Assembly: GCA_963842335.1 (NCBI GenBank)
Contig: CAWJGF010000011.1
Coordinates: 62,001-126,000 of the forward strand
Direction: 5' to 3'
Length of the DNA stretch: 64,000 nucleotides
Source of the DNA: PALSA-600 sp963842335
Lineage (GTDB): Bacteria; Actinomycetota; Thermoleophilia; Gaiellales; Gaiellaceae
Part shown: one piece after another, positions 46,172 through 53,759 of the stretch
How the letters are laid out: every line of letters begins with the position of its first letter
Position numbering within the stretch: the stretch's first letter is position 1
Notes under the pieces: generated by a model
The model's database searches: none
What the model was told of the DNA's origin: nothing
Seen by the model: only the letters and a program-made list of their open reading frames with translations
Translations under genes and position numbers: made by a program

Positions 46172-46737
46172 GACGGGTCGAATGTATCGATCACGGCCTC
46201 CGCAATCACGCGCAGCGGACGACCCGAGACCTGGCTGGCCTTGCGAAGCCGCGCGAACGCGTCTCCTTCCGACAGCCCTTCCTTCGTCATCAGCAGGCCC
46301 TTGGCTCGCTCGATCGACTTGCGCGCGGCGAGCGCATCGGCGAGCGACTCGGCTTGCTCGCGCACGGCGGCGAGCTCTTCGTGTCGTGCGCGCGCCGTCG
46401 CGATCGCCGGCACGAGGTCCTGCTCGCGGAACGGCTTCACCAGGTAGCCGAACACGCCCGCCTCGACGGCGCGGCTCACGAGCTCTTCCTGGCCGTAGGC
46501 GGTCAACATCACGATCGGGATCGGGCGCTCCTCCAGGATCCGCTTCGCCGCCTCGATTCCGTCGAGGTGCGGCATCTTCACGTCCATGATCGCAAGCTCC
46601 GGCCCGTGCTCGCGTGCCAGCGCGACGGCCTCCTCGCCGTCGCGCGCCTCGGCGACGACCTCGTGTCCGGAACGCTCGAGCAGGTCGCGCAGGTCGAGGC
46701 GGATGATGGTCTCGTCTTCGGCGATCAGAATGCGCAT
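46168..46737 (-). CDS. Response regulator with ANTAR RNA-binding output domain
   Basis: A receiver-ANTAR antitermination regulator of 189 residues. Receiver: acidic pair in ILIAEDETIIRLDLRDLLER, Asp in LAIMDVKMPHLDGIEAAKRI, Thr in PIVMLTAYGQEELV, Lys in GYLVKPFREQDLVPAI. A coiled linker joins the ANTAR domain, residues about 125-185: LAARKSIERAKGLLMTKEG and DAFARLRKASQVSGRPLRVI. ANTAR proteins bind hexaloop RNA hairpins in leaders and block terminators. The GAF/HisKA_2 kinase at 48,627-50,039 is of the class that usually partners such regulators. Candidate targets are the two glutamine synthetase leaders. Confidence 0.94.
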   Translation of the reverse strand: MRILIAEDETIIRLDLRDLLERSGHEVVAEARDGEEAVALAREHGPELAIMDVKMPHLDGIEAAKRILEERPIPIVMLTAYGQEELVSRAVEAGVFGYLVKPFREQDLVPAIATARARHEELAAVREQAESLADALAARKSIERAKGLLMTKEGLSEGDAFARLRKASQVSGRPLRVIAEAVIDTFDPS

Positions 46738-46755
46738 TCCGCATAGACTCGCACG

Positions 46756-47022
46756 ATGCTGGAGATCGCCGAGGACGCTGTCGACGCACTCGCCGGGATG
46801 GGCGCACTGCGGATCACGGCGACGGAGGTCGACGGCGAGGTCGAGGTCGCGATCGAGGACGCAACGGAGCCCGCTGAGGGCGACGAAACGGTCGAGCGCG
46901 GCGACGCGATCGTCTACCTCGACCCACTCGCCGCAACGGTGCTGGCCGACCAGATCCTCGGCGTCCACGCGCACGACGACCACTTCCACTTCAGCTTCGA
47001 CGACCAGCCCGGCGAGAGCTGA
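46756..47022 (+). CDS. HesB/IscA-like fold protein without cysteines (88 aa)
   Basis: MLEIAEDAVDALAGMGALRI, TEVDGEVEVAIEDATEPAEG and DAIVYLDPLAATVLADQILG follow the beta pattern of A-type iron-sulfur carriers (HesB/IscA). The three cluster-binding Cys expected in that family are absent and there is no Cys anywhere. The protein is strongly acidic and ends with HAHDDHFHFSFDD, His/Asp-rich. It begins 18 bases from the divergent ANTAR gene. It may be a cysteine-free actinobacterial side branch whose role is not iron-sulfur delivery. Confidence 0.6.
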   Translation: MLEIAEDAVDALAGMGALRITATEVDGEVEVAIEDATEPAEGDETVERGDAIVYLDPLAATVLADQILGVHAHDDHFHFSFDDQPGES

Positions 47023-47130
47023 CCGCCGGCGGCCGAGCTCCGAGGGGGACATGGGCCGCCGGGACACGGCCGGTGTCAGCCACGCGCACGAAAGCGTCAC
47101 GTGTATGTGACCGAAGTGCGCACGGCGCGA

Positions 47131-47637
47131 TCAGAGGTTGCGTAGGCGGATGCCGCTGAACTCGAGCGTCGAGGCGATCACACGCTCCCACAGCGGCAGG
47201 AGCTGTGGGACGAGGCGCAGCTCGATGTCGGCTTCGACGTGGCGCGTGAGCAGGTCGCCGAGCTCCACGCACTCGAGCGGCTCGACGGGCTCGCGCGAGA
47301 CCCAGTACCCGGCCGCGCGATCGTAGGCCTCGAAGGTGGCGGGCGGCAGCCTGTAGGCGACCACACGCGCGGCGCGCAGAGCGTTGAGCCACGACGACTC
47401 GATCGCGTGTACGCGACGCATGCGATCGCCCGTGAGGAAGCGCTCGACATCGGTCTCCGTCGTCGCTTCCACCGCCCAGAACGTCGCGCGCGGCAGGTCG
47501 CGCGGGAACCAGTAGGCGGGGACGCGCGCATCGTCGACCGCCCACACGAGCGCCTCCGACGAGTCGTGGGCTGGATCGGCACGCGGCTCGAACCTGCGGA
47601 TCGACCTGTCCTCGCTGACGTGCCAGAGGGAACTCAC
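47131..47637 (-). CDS. Conserved hypothetical protein (DUF6886-like)
   Basis: A soluble 168-residue protein. It opens SSLWHVSEDRSIRRFEPRAD, then LVWAVDDARVPAYWFPRDLP and ATFWAVEATTETDVERFLTG; this 'HVSE...F.PR...VWA.D...PR' pattern I associate with DUF6886, without certainty. Such a layout of His and Arg is also reminiscent of RES-domain or ADP-ribose-related proteins. No operon partner except the VOC gene 12 bases upstream in the same direction. Confidence 0.6.
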   Translation of the reverse strand: MSSLWHVSEDRSIRRFEPRADPAHDSSEALVWAVDDARVPAYWFPRDLPRATFWAVEATTETDVERFLTGDRMRRVHAIESSWLNALRAARVVAYRLPPATFEAYDRAAGYWVSREPVEPLECVELGDLLTRHVEADIELRLVPQLLPLWERVIASTLEFSGIRLRNL

Positions 47638-47649
47638 GTGCGGTGAACG

Positions 47650-48033
47650 CTAATGCCCGCGATCGTCCTTGCGGTCGAGTAGCTGCGCAAGCATCCACGA
47701 CGTGCCGTCCGGGTCGTAGAACGTCGACAGCCGCACCATCTCTGGAATCTCATGCCAGTCCTCGACCTTCACATCGTGCTCCCGCAGGTAGGCGATCGCC
47801 GCGTCGATGTCGGTCACGCCGAAGGTCGGCGTGACGCTGCCCGGCGTCACCGTCTCGGTCTGGCCGAGACCGATGTTGAAGCCGAACGGCGTCTTCAACT
47901 CGCACCAGCCGTACTCCTTCAGCTCATAGACGAGCTCGAAGCCGAGCAGGTCGCGGTACCAGCCGAGCGCACGGTCGTAGTCGCTGACGCCGACCGAGAT
48001 GACGCAATTGTCCGGGTTGTACTCGATGGCCAT
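47650..48033 (-). CDS. VOC-family (glyoxalase/bleomycin-resistance) protein
   Basis: A 127-residue protein made of two babbab modules: NCVISVGVSDYDRALGWYRD and GFELVYELKEYGWCELKTPF, then VTPTFGVTDIDAAIAYLREH and MVRLSTFYDPDGTSWMLAQL with the metal Glu position replaced in part. Substrate unknown. AAGGAGGGC precedes the ATG. The start lies 45 bases from a divergent HxlR-type regulator, a common layout in which the regulator controls a small detoxifying enzyme. Confidence 0.85.
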   Translation of the reverse strand: MAIEYNPDNCVISVGVSDYDRALGWYRDLLGFELVYELKEYGWCELKTPFGFNIGLGQTETVTPGSVTPTFGVTDIDAAIAYLREHDVKVEDWHEIPEMVRLSTFYDPDGTSWMLAQLLDRKDDRGH

Positions 48034-48046
48034 GAAGCCCTCCTTG

Positions 48047-48078
48047 GTCGTCTTGCTCCGTCGTCCTACTCTGTCGTC
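48047..48078. repeat. Three GTCGTC repeats with 13-base period
   Basis: GTCGTC occurs at 48047-48052, 48060-48065 and 48073-48078, exactly 13 bases apart, in the gap between the VOC and HxlR-type genes. It could be an operator for the neighbouring regulator; it would be transcribed as part of the VOC leader. Confidence 0.45.
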
Positions 48079-48621
48079 ATGACCTGTTTTTATACTTCGT
48101 ACTGTTACGTGTCAACCGACGCATTGATCGAGCTCTTTCATCACCGCTGGGCGCCCCCTGCGCTGGCGCTGCTCGGGAAGCGCGGAGGCGTGCGCTTCGT
48201 CGAGCTGCAGCGCAAGCTCGACGTCGGTCGCGAGTCGCTCCGGCGCGCGCTCGACGCACTGATTCAGCTCGACTACGCGCGGCCGAATCCGGGCTACGGC
48301 CATCCGCTCCGACCCGAGTACGTCGCGACGCCGACCGGCCGCACCGCCGCAGTTCTGGCGGCCCGTGTGCTCGCGGCCGGCGACCCGGAGATCCTGTTGC
48401 GCAAGTGGTCGGTCCCCGTGCTGGCGGAGCTACGTGAGGCACGCCGCTTCTCGGAGTTGCGTGCGGGTCTGACGGGCGTGACGCCGCGCGCGCTCGCGCT
48501 CGCACTGCAGGACCTCGAAACCGCCGGGCTCGTGAAGCGCGAGGTGCGCCCGACGCGCCCGCCGTCGTCGTTCTACCGCCCGACCGCGGCTGGTCGACGC
48601 GTCCAGCGGGCGTTGCAGTAG
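48079..48621 (+). CDS. HxlR-type regulator with two tandem winged-helix domains
   Basis: Two copies of a HxlR/MarR-like wing-helix unit in one 180-residue chain. First: LIELFHHRWAPPALALLGKR, VRFVELQRKLDVGRESLRRA and LDALIQLDYARPNPGYGHPL. Second: LLRKWSVPVLAELREARRFS, GVTPRALALALQDLETAGL and VKREVRPTRPPSSFYRPTAA. The second copy is the classic HxlR form; the first lost some wing residues. The N-terminus (MTCFYTSYCYVS) has two Cys that might sense redox stress. Divergent from the VOC gene. Confidence 0.82.
   Translation: MTCFYTSYCYVSTDALIELFHHRWAPPALALLGKRGGVRFVELQRKLDVGRESLRRALDALIQLDYARPNPGYGHPLRPEYVATPTGRTAAVLAARVLAAGDPEILLRKWSVPVLAELREARRFSELRAGLTGVTPRALALALQDLETAGLVKREVRPTRPPSSFYRPTAAGRRVQRALQ
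48089..48115 (-). promoter_or_regulatory. Consensus-like promoter of the VOC gene
   Basis: On the minus strand TTGACA (48115-48110) is followed after 15 bases by TATAAA (48094-48089). It lies inside the first codons of the divergent HxlR-type gene, so regulator binding at its own start would affect the VOC gene. Confidence 0.5.
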
Positions 48622-48626
48622 GGCGG

Positions 48627-50039
48627 CTAGGCCGGGAAGACGACCTCGGCCCGCGTGCCGTCACCTGAGCGCAAGTCCAGCGTGCCGCGCAGCTCATCGC
48701 GCACGAGCGCGCGGACGATCGAGAGTCCCGTGCCGGTGGCAACATCCTCCGGCACACCCGCCCCGTCGTCGTCGATCGCCAGGACCACGTCGCCGTTCCG
48801 TCGCGCGAGCTCGACGCGAACCCGGTCGCCGCCGTGCTCGAGCGCGTTCTGGAGGAGCTCGGCGAACACGAGCGCCAGCGCGGTCGCACGCGCACCGGAA
48901 AGGGACACCGGCTCGAGCTGGGCGATCACATCCTTCCCACCGCCGACGCCTTGCACGAGCATGGCGCGCAGCCGGTCGATCAGGTCAGCGAGCTCGACCT
49001 CCTCGTCGCGGCGTTCGGTCAGCAGCTCGTGAACTGCGGCAATGGCCAGGATCCGGTTGACCGAGTGCTCGAGCGCTTCGCGCGGGTCGATGCGATCCGT
49101 GGAGCGCGCCTGCAGCCGGAGCAGCGACGCGACGGTCTGCAGGTTGTTCTTCACGCGGTGGTGAATCTCTTGCGCGAGGACGCCGCGCATCACAGCCCGC
49201 CCGTGCTCGAGCGCCACGGCGGCATGGGTCGCGATCGACGCCAGCAGCTCGCGATCGTCGTTCGAGAACGGGGTCGAACGGTCGGCGACGAGCTCGCCGA
49301 TCTCGCGACCGCGCCAACGCAGCGGCTGGCGGATCGCGTAGGCGTCCGGGACTCCCTCCGGCCAGGCGATGCGGCCGTCGTCCAGGACGAGCGCTGCCCC
49401 GGTCGCCGCAAGCGCGTCCATGGTCGCCTTCACGATCGCTTCCAGCGACTCCTCGAGGTACAGCGACTCGGAGACTGCCTCGGAGATCCGCGCGAGTGCC
49501 TCGAGCTCGTGCACCCGCCGCTGTGCTTCCGCATAGAGCTTCGCGTGCTCGATCGACTGCGAGACCTGCGCAGCGATCGCGAGCAGGAGATCGACCTCGC
49601 CCTCCGAGAACGCACGTGGCTCACGTGTGCGCAGGTTGAGCGCACCCTCCAGCGTCCCGTCCCGCGTGAGGATCGGCACTGCGAGGATCGACTCGTACTC
49701 GTCCTCCGGCAGGTTGGGGAAGTTCTTGAAGCGCGGATCGAGATGCGCTTGCGACGCCAGCATCACCGGCGCGCGGTCCGCTGCGGCCGACCCCGTGATT
49801 CCCTCGCCTCGCCGCATCCGTGGCCGGCGCGACATCTCGTCGATGCGCGTGCCGCGCGTCGCACGCAGCACGAGCTCGTCCGCCCGCTCGTCGTAGAGGT
49901 AGACGAAGCACGCATCCGCCTCGAGCGCATCCGCGACGTTCGTCGCAACGAGGACGAGCACCTCTTGCAGATCGAGCGTCGAGTTGACGGCCTCGATCGT
50001 CTCCGTCAAGAGCTTCAGGTGCCGCTCGCCAGGTTCCAT
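48627..50039 (-). CDS. Soluble sensor kinase: two GAF domains, HisKA_2 and HATPase
   Basis: A 470-residue cytoplasmic kinase. GAF1 (residues about 20-165) includes LVLVATNVADALEADACFVY and GEGITGSAAADRAPVMLASQ; GAF2 (about 190-290) includes AALVLDDGRIAWPEGVP and ELLASIATHAAVALEHGRAV. The phospho-acceptor His is in AQEIHHRVKNNLQTVASLLR, the HisKA_2 form, followed by N box LVFAELLQNALEHGG and G box LAIDDDGAGVPEDVATGTGL. HisKA_2 kinases commonly phosphorylate ANTAR response regulators; one lies 2 kb away. No membrane span, so it senses a cytoplasmic signal. Confidence 0.92.
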   Translation of the reverse strand: MEPGERHLKLLTETIEAVNSTLDLQEVLVLVATNVADALEADACFVYLYDERADELVLRATRGTRIDEMSRRPRMRRGEGITGSAAADRAPVMLASQAHLDPRFKNFPNLPEDEYESILAVPILTRDGTLEGALNLRTREPRAFSEGEVDLLLAIAAQVSQSIEHAKLYAEAQRRVHELEALARISEAVSESLYLEESLEAIVKATMDALAATGAALVLDDGRIAWPEGVPDAYAIRQPLRWRGREIGELVADRSTPFSNDDRELLASIATHAAVALEHGRAVMRGVLAQEIHHRVKNNLQTVASLLRLQARSTDRIDPREALEHSVNRILAIAAVHELLTERRDEEVELADLIDRLRAMLVQGVGGGKDVIAQLEPVSLSGARATALALVFAELLQNALEHGGDRVRVELARRNGDVVLAIDDDGAGVPEDVATGTGLSIVRALVRDELRGTLDLRSGDGTRAEVVFPA

Positions 50040-50065
50040 CCGTCGCGAAGCCTACGCTGGGGGTC

Positions 50066-50539
50066 TTGAGCACAGTCCAATGGCTCCTGGCGCTGCACAT
50101 CAGCGCAGCGTTCTTCTTCGTCGGAGGATCCGTCGCTGCGGGAATCCTGAACACCCTCGCGATCCGCGCCCAGAAGCCGAGCGACACGGCGTATCTCCTG
50201 CGTCTCGTGCGCACGACCCTCCCGGTGATCGGCATCGGCGTCGCCGGCACCCTCATCTTCGGCATCTGGCTGTGGCACGAATTGCACTTCAGCCTCGACA
50301 CGTTCTGGATCTGGGCCTCGCTCGCCCTCTGGGTCGTCGCAAACGCGCTCGGGGGGATCGGCGGCAAGCACCAGGAGCGCGCGCGCAAGCTGGCGGAGCA
50401 ACTGGCGGCCGCCGGCGACACATCGACCGACGAGCTCCGCACCCTCCTGCGCGACCCGAAGGGCAACGCGATGTCATGGCTCGCAGGCCTCGCGACGGTG
50501 GCGATCCTCGTTCTCATGGTCTGGAAGCCCGGCTTGTGA
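50066..50539 (+). CDS. DUF2269-like integral membrane protein
   Basis: A four-helix membrane protein of 157 residues starting at TTG 50066. It contains VQWLLALHISAAFFFVGGSV, VIGIGVAGTLIFGIWLWHEL, TFWIWASLALWVVANALGGI and a final helix LAGLATVAILVLMVWKPGL. The conserved His near the first helix fits DUF2269 and related haem- or copper-related membrane families. It is coupled (GTGA) to a second membrane protein. Function unknown. Confidence 0.78.
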   Translation: MSTVQWLLALHISAAFFFVGGSVAAGILNTLAIRAQKPSDTAYLLRLVRTTLPVIGIGVAGTLIFGIWLWHELHFSLDTFWIWASLALWVVANALGGIGGKHQERARKLAEQLAAAGDTSTDELRTLLRDPKGNAMSWLAGLATVAILVLMVWKPGL

Positions 50540-50970
50540 TCGCGTTCAGCCGCCCGTTCTGGCCGCTCTTCCTGCACATCCTTGGTGCGATGACGCTCTT
50601 CGGCGCGATTCTCGCCGCGGTCATCACCTCGATCGTCGCGTGGCGGCGTCCCGACCTCGCGGTCCTGCGCCGGGCGACCTTCTGGGCGCTCGTCTCGGCG
50701 GTTCCCGCCTACGTGGTCTTCCGGATCGCGGCCCAGATCATCTATTCGGACGAGAAGGACGCCTTCGGCGGCACCGACCCCACCTGGATCGGGATCGGCT
50801 TCGCCATCTCGGACGCCGGACTGCTACTGCTGCTCCTCTCGCTCGGGCTCGCGTACTGGTGGAAGCGAGGAGGGAGGCCGATCGCGGGCAGGCTCGTCGC
50901 GTGCCTGACGAGCATCTACCTCGTGCTCCTGGGCGTCGCCTGGTTCGCCATGGCCGCCAAATGGGGCTAA
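50536..50970 (+). CDS. Integral membrane protein (144 aa), partner of the DUF2269-like gene
   Basis: GTG 50536 overlaps the previous stop. Four to five hydrophobic helices: FWPLFLHILGAMTLFGAILA, TFWALVSAVPAYVVFRIAAQ, GIGFAISDAGLLLLLLSLGL and LTSIYLVLLGVAWFAMAAKW. Again a conserved His in the first helix. The two proteins share a layout (H in TM1, FW..W), so they may be a duplicated pair forming one complex. No function is recognised. Confidence 0.72.
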   Translation: MIAFSRPFWPLFLHILGAMTLFGAILAAVITSIVAWRRPDLAVLRRATFWALVSAVPAYVVFRIAAQIIYSDEKDAFGGTDPTWIGIGFAISDAGLLLLLLSLGLAYWWKRGGRPIAGRLVACLTSIYLVLLGVAWFAMAAKWG

Positions 50971-51028
50971 CAAAAGCTTTACGGCAAGGGAGGGAGAATC
51001 CTCGTAAACGGGGAATAGGTTCAGGGCA

Positions 51029-51283
51029 ATGAGTGCTCTGGCCATCGATCTCCGCCGCACCGCAGGCTTCCTCGTCGCAGACGCCCGGGGCCGCGTGGTC
51101 GGCACGGTCGAGTGCCCGATGTACGGCACGAGCCCCGAGACGCCCGATGCGCTCTCGGTTCGCTCAGGGTGGCTCGCCCGCCGCCGCCGGATCGTGCCCG
51201 CCGAGTCGATCGAGCAGATCGACGACGGCACGAGAGTGATCGGCCTGCGCGTCGAGCGCGAGTCGATCCGCACCTTTCTCTAG
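51029..51283 (+). CDS. PRC-barrel-like small protein (84 aa)
   Basis: AIDLRRTAGFLVADARGRVV, GTVECPMYGTSPETPDALSV and RRRRIVPAESIEQIDDGTRV followed by IGLRVERESIRTFL give the beta-barrel pattern of PRC-barrel proteins: 'G..V.D..G..vG.V' at the start and 'r.v..e.I..iD' later. Such proteins in Actinobacteria are found with RNA or stress proteins. Weak CAGGG start signal. It faces the glnA gene tail-to-tail with two hairpins between. Confidence 0.68.
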   Translation: MSALAIDLRRTAGFLVADARGRVVGTVECPMYGTSPETPDALSVRSGWLARRRRIVPAESIEQIDDGTRVIGLRVERESIRTFL

Positions 51284-51314
51284 AGCCGGCTCCATCGACT
51301 CCACGCCTGTCTTT

Positions 51315-51339
51315 GAGCAAACGCGTGCCGCGTTTGCTC
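51315..51339. terminator. Hairpin between PRC-barrel gene and glnA (11 bp)
   Basis: GAGCAAACGCG (51315-51325) and CGCGTTTGCTC (51329-51339) pair perfectly around TGC. No U-tract on either strand; probably a shared terminator for the convergent genes. Confidence 0.55.
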
Positions 51340-51352
51340 TACGGAAGACCGT

Positions 51353-51378
51353 CGGGGCCGAGCGTTTGCCCGGCCCCG
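51353..51378. terminator. Second hairpin downstream of glnA (8 bp)
   Basis: CGGGGCCG (51353-51360) pairs with CGGCCCCG (51371-51378) around a 10-base loop containing GCGTTTGC, the core also found in the first hairpin. It lies 14 bases beyond the glnA stop. Confidence 0.5.
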
Positions 51379-51391
51379 CGACCTCGCAGCC

Positions 51392-52756
51392 CTAGAGCAC
51401 GCCCAGATATCTGTCCAGTTCCCACTGCGTGAGCTGGACGCGATACTCGTCCCACTCCTTACGCTTCAGCTTCACGTAGGCGTCGAAGATGTGGTCACCG
51501 AGCGCACGGCGCATCAGCTCCGAGCCGGCGAGCTCGTCGACCGCCTCGCCAAGCGTCTCCGGCAGCGAGACGATGCCCTGCTCGCGGCGTTCCTCGGCGG
51601 TGAGGTGATAGAGGTTGGTCTCCATCGGCGGGGAGAGCTCGTACCCCTGCTCGATGCCCTCGAGGCCCGCGTGCAAGAGCGTTGCGAACGTGAGGTACGG
51701 GTTGCATGCCGGATCGGGACAGCGGATCTCGGCGCGCGTTGCCTGCTCGGAGCCCGGCTTGTAGAGCGGGATCCGGATCAGTGCGGAACGATTCCGCTGT
51801 GACCAGGCAACGTAGACCGGCGCCTCGAACCCGGGCACGAGGCGCTTGTAGGAGTTGACCCACTGCGCGAAGATCGGCGCGAGCTCACGCGCGTGACGGA
51901 GCAGGCCCGCGATGAACTGCTTGCCGACCGCAGACAAGTTGTGCTGGTCGGTCCCGTCGAAGAACTGATTGCGGCCGTCCTTGAAGAGCGACATGTGGGT
52001 GTGCATCCCCGAGCCGTTCTCGCCGAAGAGCGGCTTCGGCATGAAGGTCGCATACACGCCGTTCTTGGCCGCGACCTCCTTCACGATCAGCCGGTACGTA
52101 ATCGTCTTGTCGGCCATATCGAGTGCCGAGGAGTAGCGCATGTCGATCTCATGCTGCGACGGCGCGACCTCATGGTGGTGGTACTCGATCCCGATCCCCA
52201 TGTGCTCGAGCGCGTTGATGGTCTCGTTGCGCAGCTCGGTCGCCGCGTCGAGCGCTGTCATCGCGAAGTAGCCACCCTCGTCGAGCGTCTCGGTCGACTT
52301 GTTGTCCCGGAAGAGGAAGTACTCAAGCTCTGGCCCGATATTGAACGTGTCGAAGCCCATCGCCTGCATCCGGTCGAGTGCGCGCCGAAGCACATAGCGC
52401 GGATCGCCCTCGTACGGCTCACCGTCGGGCTTCACGACATCGCAGATCATGCGTCCGACCTTCGCCTCGCCCTCACGAGTCGGCATCAAACGATAGGTCG
52501 ACGGATCAGGGATCGCGACCATGTCCGACTCCTCGATCGCATTGAAGCCGGTGATCGACGAGCCGTCGAAGCCCATTCCGTCGTCGAGTGCGCCCTCGAT
52601 CTCCGACGGAGTGATCGCAAAGCTCTTCAGGTGGCCCTCGATGTCGGTGAACCAGAAGAGGACGTACTCGACGCCCTCTTTCTTCATCTGCTTGATCACT
52701 TCCTTGCGAGCCTCGGGGTCCGAGGTTGCCCGATCCTTGCTCTCGATCATCGCCAT
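51392..52756 (-). CDS. glnA: Glutamine synthetase type I
   Basis: ATP-dependent glutamine synthesis from glutamate and ammonia. Features: VEYVLFWFTDIEGHLKSFAI, ATP/metal motif FNIGPELEYFLFRDNK, EVAPSQHEIDMRYSSALDMA, the ATP site KPLFGENGSGMHTHMSLFK, and NRSALIRIPLYKPGSEQATR. 454 residues without the GSI-beta insertion; the region of the adenylylation Tyr reads ETNLYHLTAEERREQG, the GSI-alpha form that is not adenylylated. ATG 52756 follows GAGAGGAG. The leader contains a terminator only about 25 bases before the start codon, so expression should depend on readthrough. Confidence 0.95.
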   Translation of the reverse strand: MAMIESKDRATSDPEARKEVIKQMKKEGVEYVLFWFTDIEGHLKSFAITPSEIEGALDDGMGFDGSSITGFNAIEESDMVAIPDPSTYRLMPTREGEAKVGRMICDVVKPDGEPYEGDPRYVLRRALDRMQAMGFDTFNIGPELEYFLFRDNKSTETLDEGGYFAMTALDAATELRNETINALEHMGIGIEYHHHEVAPSQHEIDMRYSSALDMADKTITYRLIVKEVAAKNGVYATFMPKPLFGENGSGMHTHMSLFKDGRNQFFDGTDQHNLSAVGKQFIAGLLRHARELAPIFAQWVNSYKRLVPGFEAPVYVAWSQRNRSALIRIPLYKPGSEQATRAEIRCPDPACNPYLTFATLLHAGLEGIEQGYELSPPMETNLYHLTAEERREQGIVSLPETLGEAVDELAGSELMRRALGDHIFDAYVKLKRKEWDEYRVQLTQWELDRYLGVL

Positions 52757-52783
52757 TGCTGCGCGCTCCTCTCGGGGGAAAAG

Positions 52784-52839
52784 AAAAAGGCCCCAGGCTG
52801 CCCCGGCGAGGCCGGGCGGCCCGAGACCTCATCGTCTCA
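52784..52839 (-). promoter_or_regulatory. Hexaloop hairpin plus terminator in the glnA (GSI) leader
   Basis: On the minus strand GAGAC-GATGAG-GTCTC (52838-52823) forms a 5-bp stem with a 6-base loop. The last loop G plus GTCTC can instead pair with GGGGCC (52794-52789), continued by GGGC/GCCT, GCCC/GGGC and GGC/GCC, a long stem ending in TTTTTCTTTT (52788-52779). The two folds exclude each other. Confidence 0.65.
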
Positions 52840-52856
52840 AAAGCGCGCCGAGCGTA

Positions 52857-53759
52857 TCAGGCCCCTGCCAACGGCCCGGCGAGGTGTACCCACTCGAATC
52901 TTCGCTCGTAGCCGAGCTTTTCGTTCACGGCCCGCATGGCGGCGTTCCCGAGGTCGTTCTGCGTGCGGAGAAACGCCCACCCGTCAGCCTTCGCGGCGGC
53001 GATCTGCGACTGCTTCAGCGCGAGGGCGATCCCGCGGCCGCGGGTGGCGCGGGCGACACCCGTCATCCAGTGATCCGCCGTGTCGGCGCTGTCGCGACCG
53101 AGGATCGCGTAGCCGACAACACGGCCGTCCTCGATCGCGACAAACGACAGGTGACGGAGCATGAGCCCTCCGAACTGGCGTGCGTGCCACTGCTCGAACG
53201 TGCCGGTCACGAGCGGCTCGGCCGCCGGGACGTCGGCGTCGGCTTCGAGCGCAACCACGTAGACGCCCCGGTCGTACGACTCGGTAAGCGGCACGATCTC
53301 GATGCCCTCCGGTGGAGCAATCGTGACGTCGGCCGCCGCGAGCTCGAGGCGCACGTCCTGCATGCGTCCGCGCTCGTCGAAGCCGCGTGCTGCGTAGAAC
53401 GCGAGCGAGTCTCGATCGTCGTGCCGCACGACCACGAGCGTGCTCGTCTTGCCGAGCTCGCGCGCATGTTGTGAGGTTCGACGGAACAGCGTGGTGCCGA
53501 CACCCTGACGCCGCTCCTCACGGGGCACCCTCAGGGTGGTGTATGCAAGCTCGCTGTCAGGCGCGCCGTGGAACTTGGACACCGTAGCCGCGCCGACCGG
53601 CACGCCATGGCGCTCGGCGATCAGGTCGAGGTTGTCCGGCTTCGTGCGTTGCTCAACGACCCATTCGCGCGGCATCGGCGTCTCGGGGTGCACGCGATTC
53701 CGGACTTCGAGGTAGGTATCGATGTCTGCGGCGGTGACGACAGGCCGTACCGAGGTCAC
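52857..53759 (-). CDS. Tandem-GNAT acetyltransferase-like protein
   Basis: Two GNAT folds in one 300-residue chain. First: PVGAATVSKFHG, LAYTTLRVPREERRQGVGTT (acetyl-CoA loop) and ARELGKTSTLVVVRH. Second: HLSFVAIEDGRVVGYAILGR, WMTGVARATRGRGIALALKQ (R-G-x-G-I-A) and GWAFLRTQNDLGNAAMRAVN. GTG 53759 overlaps the next gene's stop by four bases. Many actinobacterial tandem GNATs of this type are acylation enzymes of unknown target. Last of a four-gene run with the ABC exporter. Confidence 0.85.
   Translation of the reverse strand: MTSVRPVVTAADIDTYLEVRNRVHPETPMPREWVVEQRTKPDNLDLIAERHGVPVGAATVSKFHGAPDSELAYTTLRVPREERRQGVGTTLFRRTSQHARELGKTSTLVVVRHDDRDSLAFYAARGFDERGRMQDVRLELAAADVTIAPPEGIEIVPLTESYDRGVYVVALEADADVPAAEPLVTGTFEQWHARQFGGLMLRHLSFVAIEDGRVVGYAILGRDSADTADHWMTGVARATRGRGIALALKQSQIAAAKADGWAFLRTQNDLGNAAMRAVNEKLGYERRFEWVHLAGPLAGA

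Noticed and set aside
48834..50069. A 411-codon plus-strand frame opposite the GAF kinase
   Set aside because: Kinase motifs are complete on the minus strand; the plus-strand frame has no family features.
52757..52856. The terminator before GSI glnA as just the end signal of the GNAT operon
   Set aside because: Not excluded, but no promoter can fit between it and the glnA start, and the same hairpin occurs at the GSII gene; leader function is preferred.
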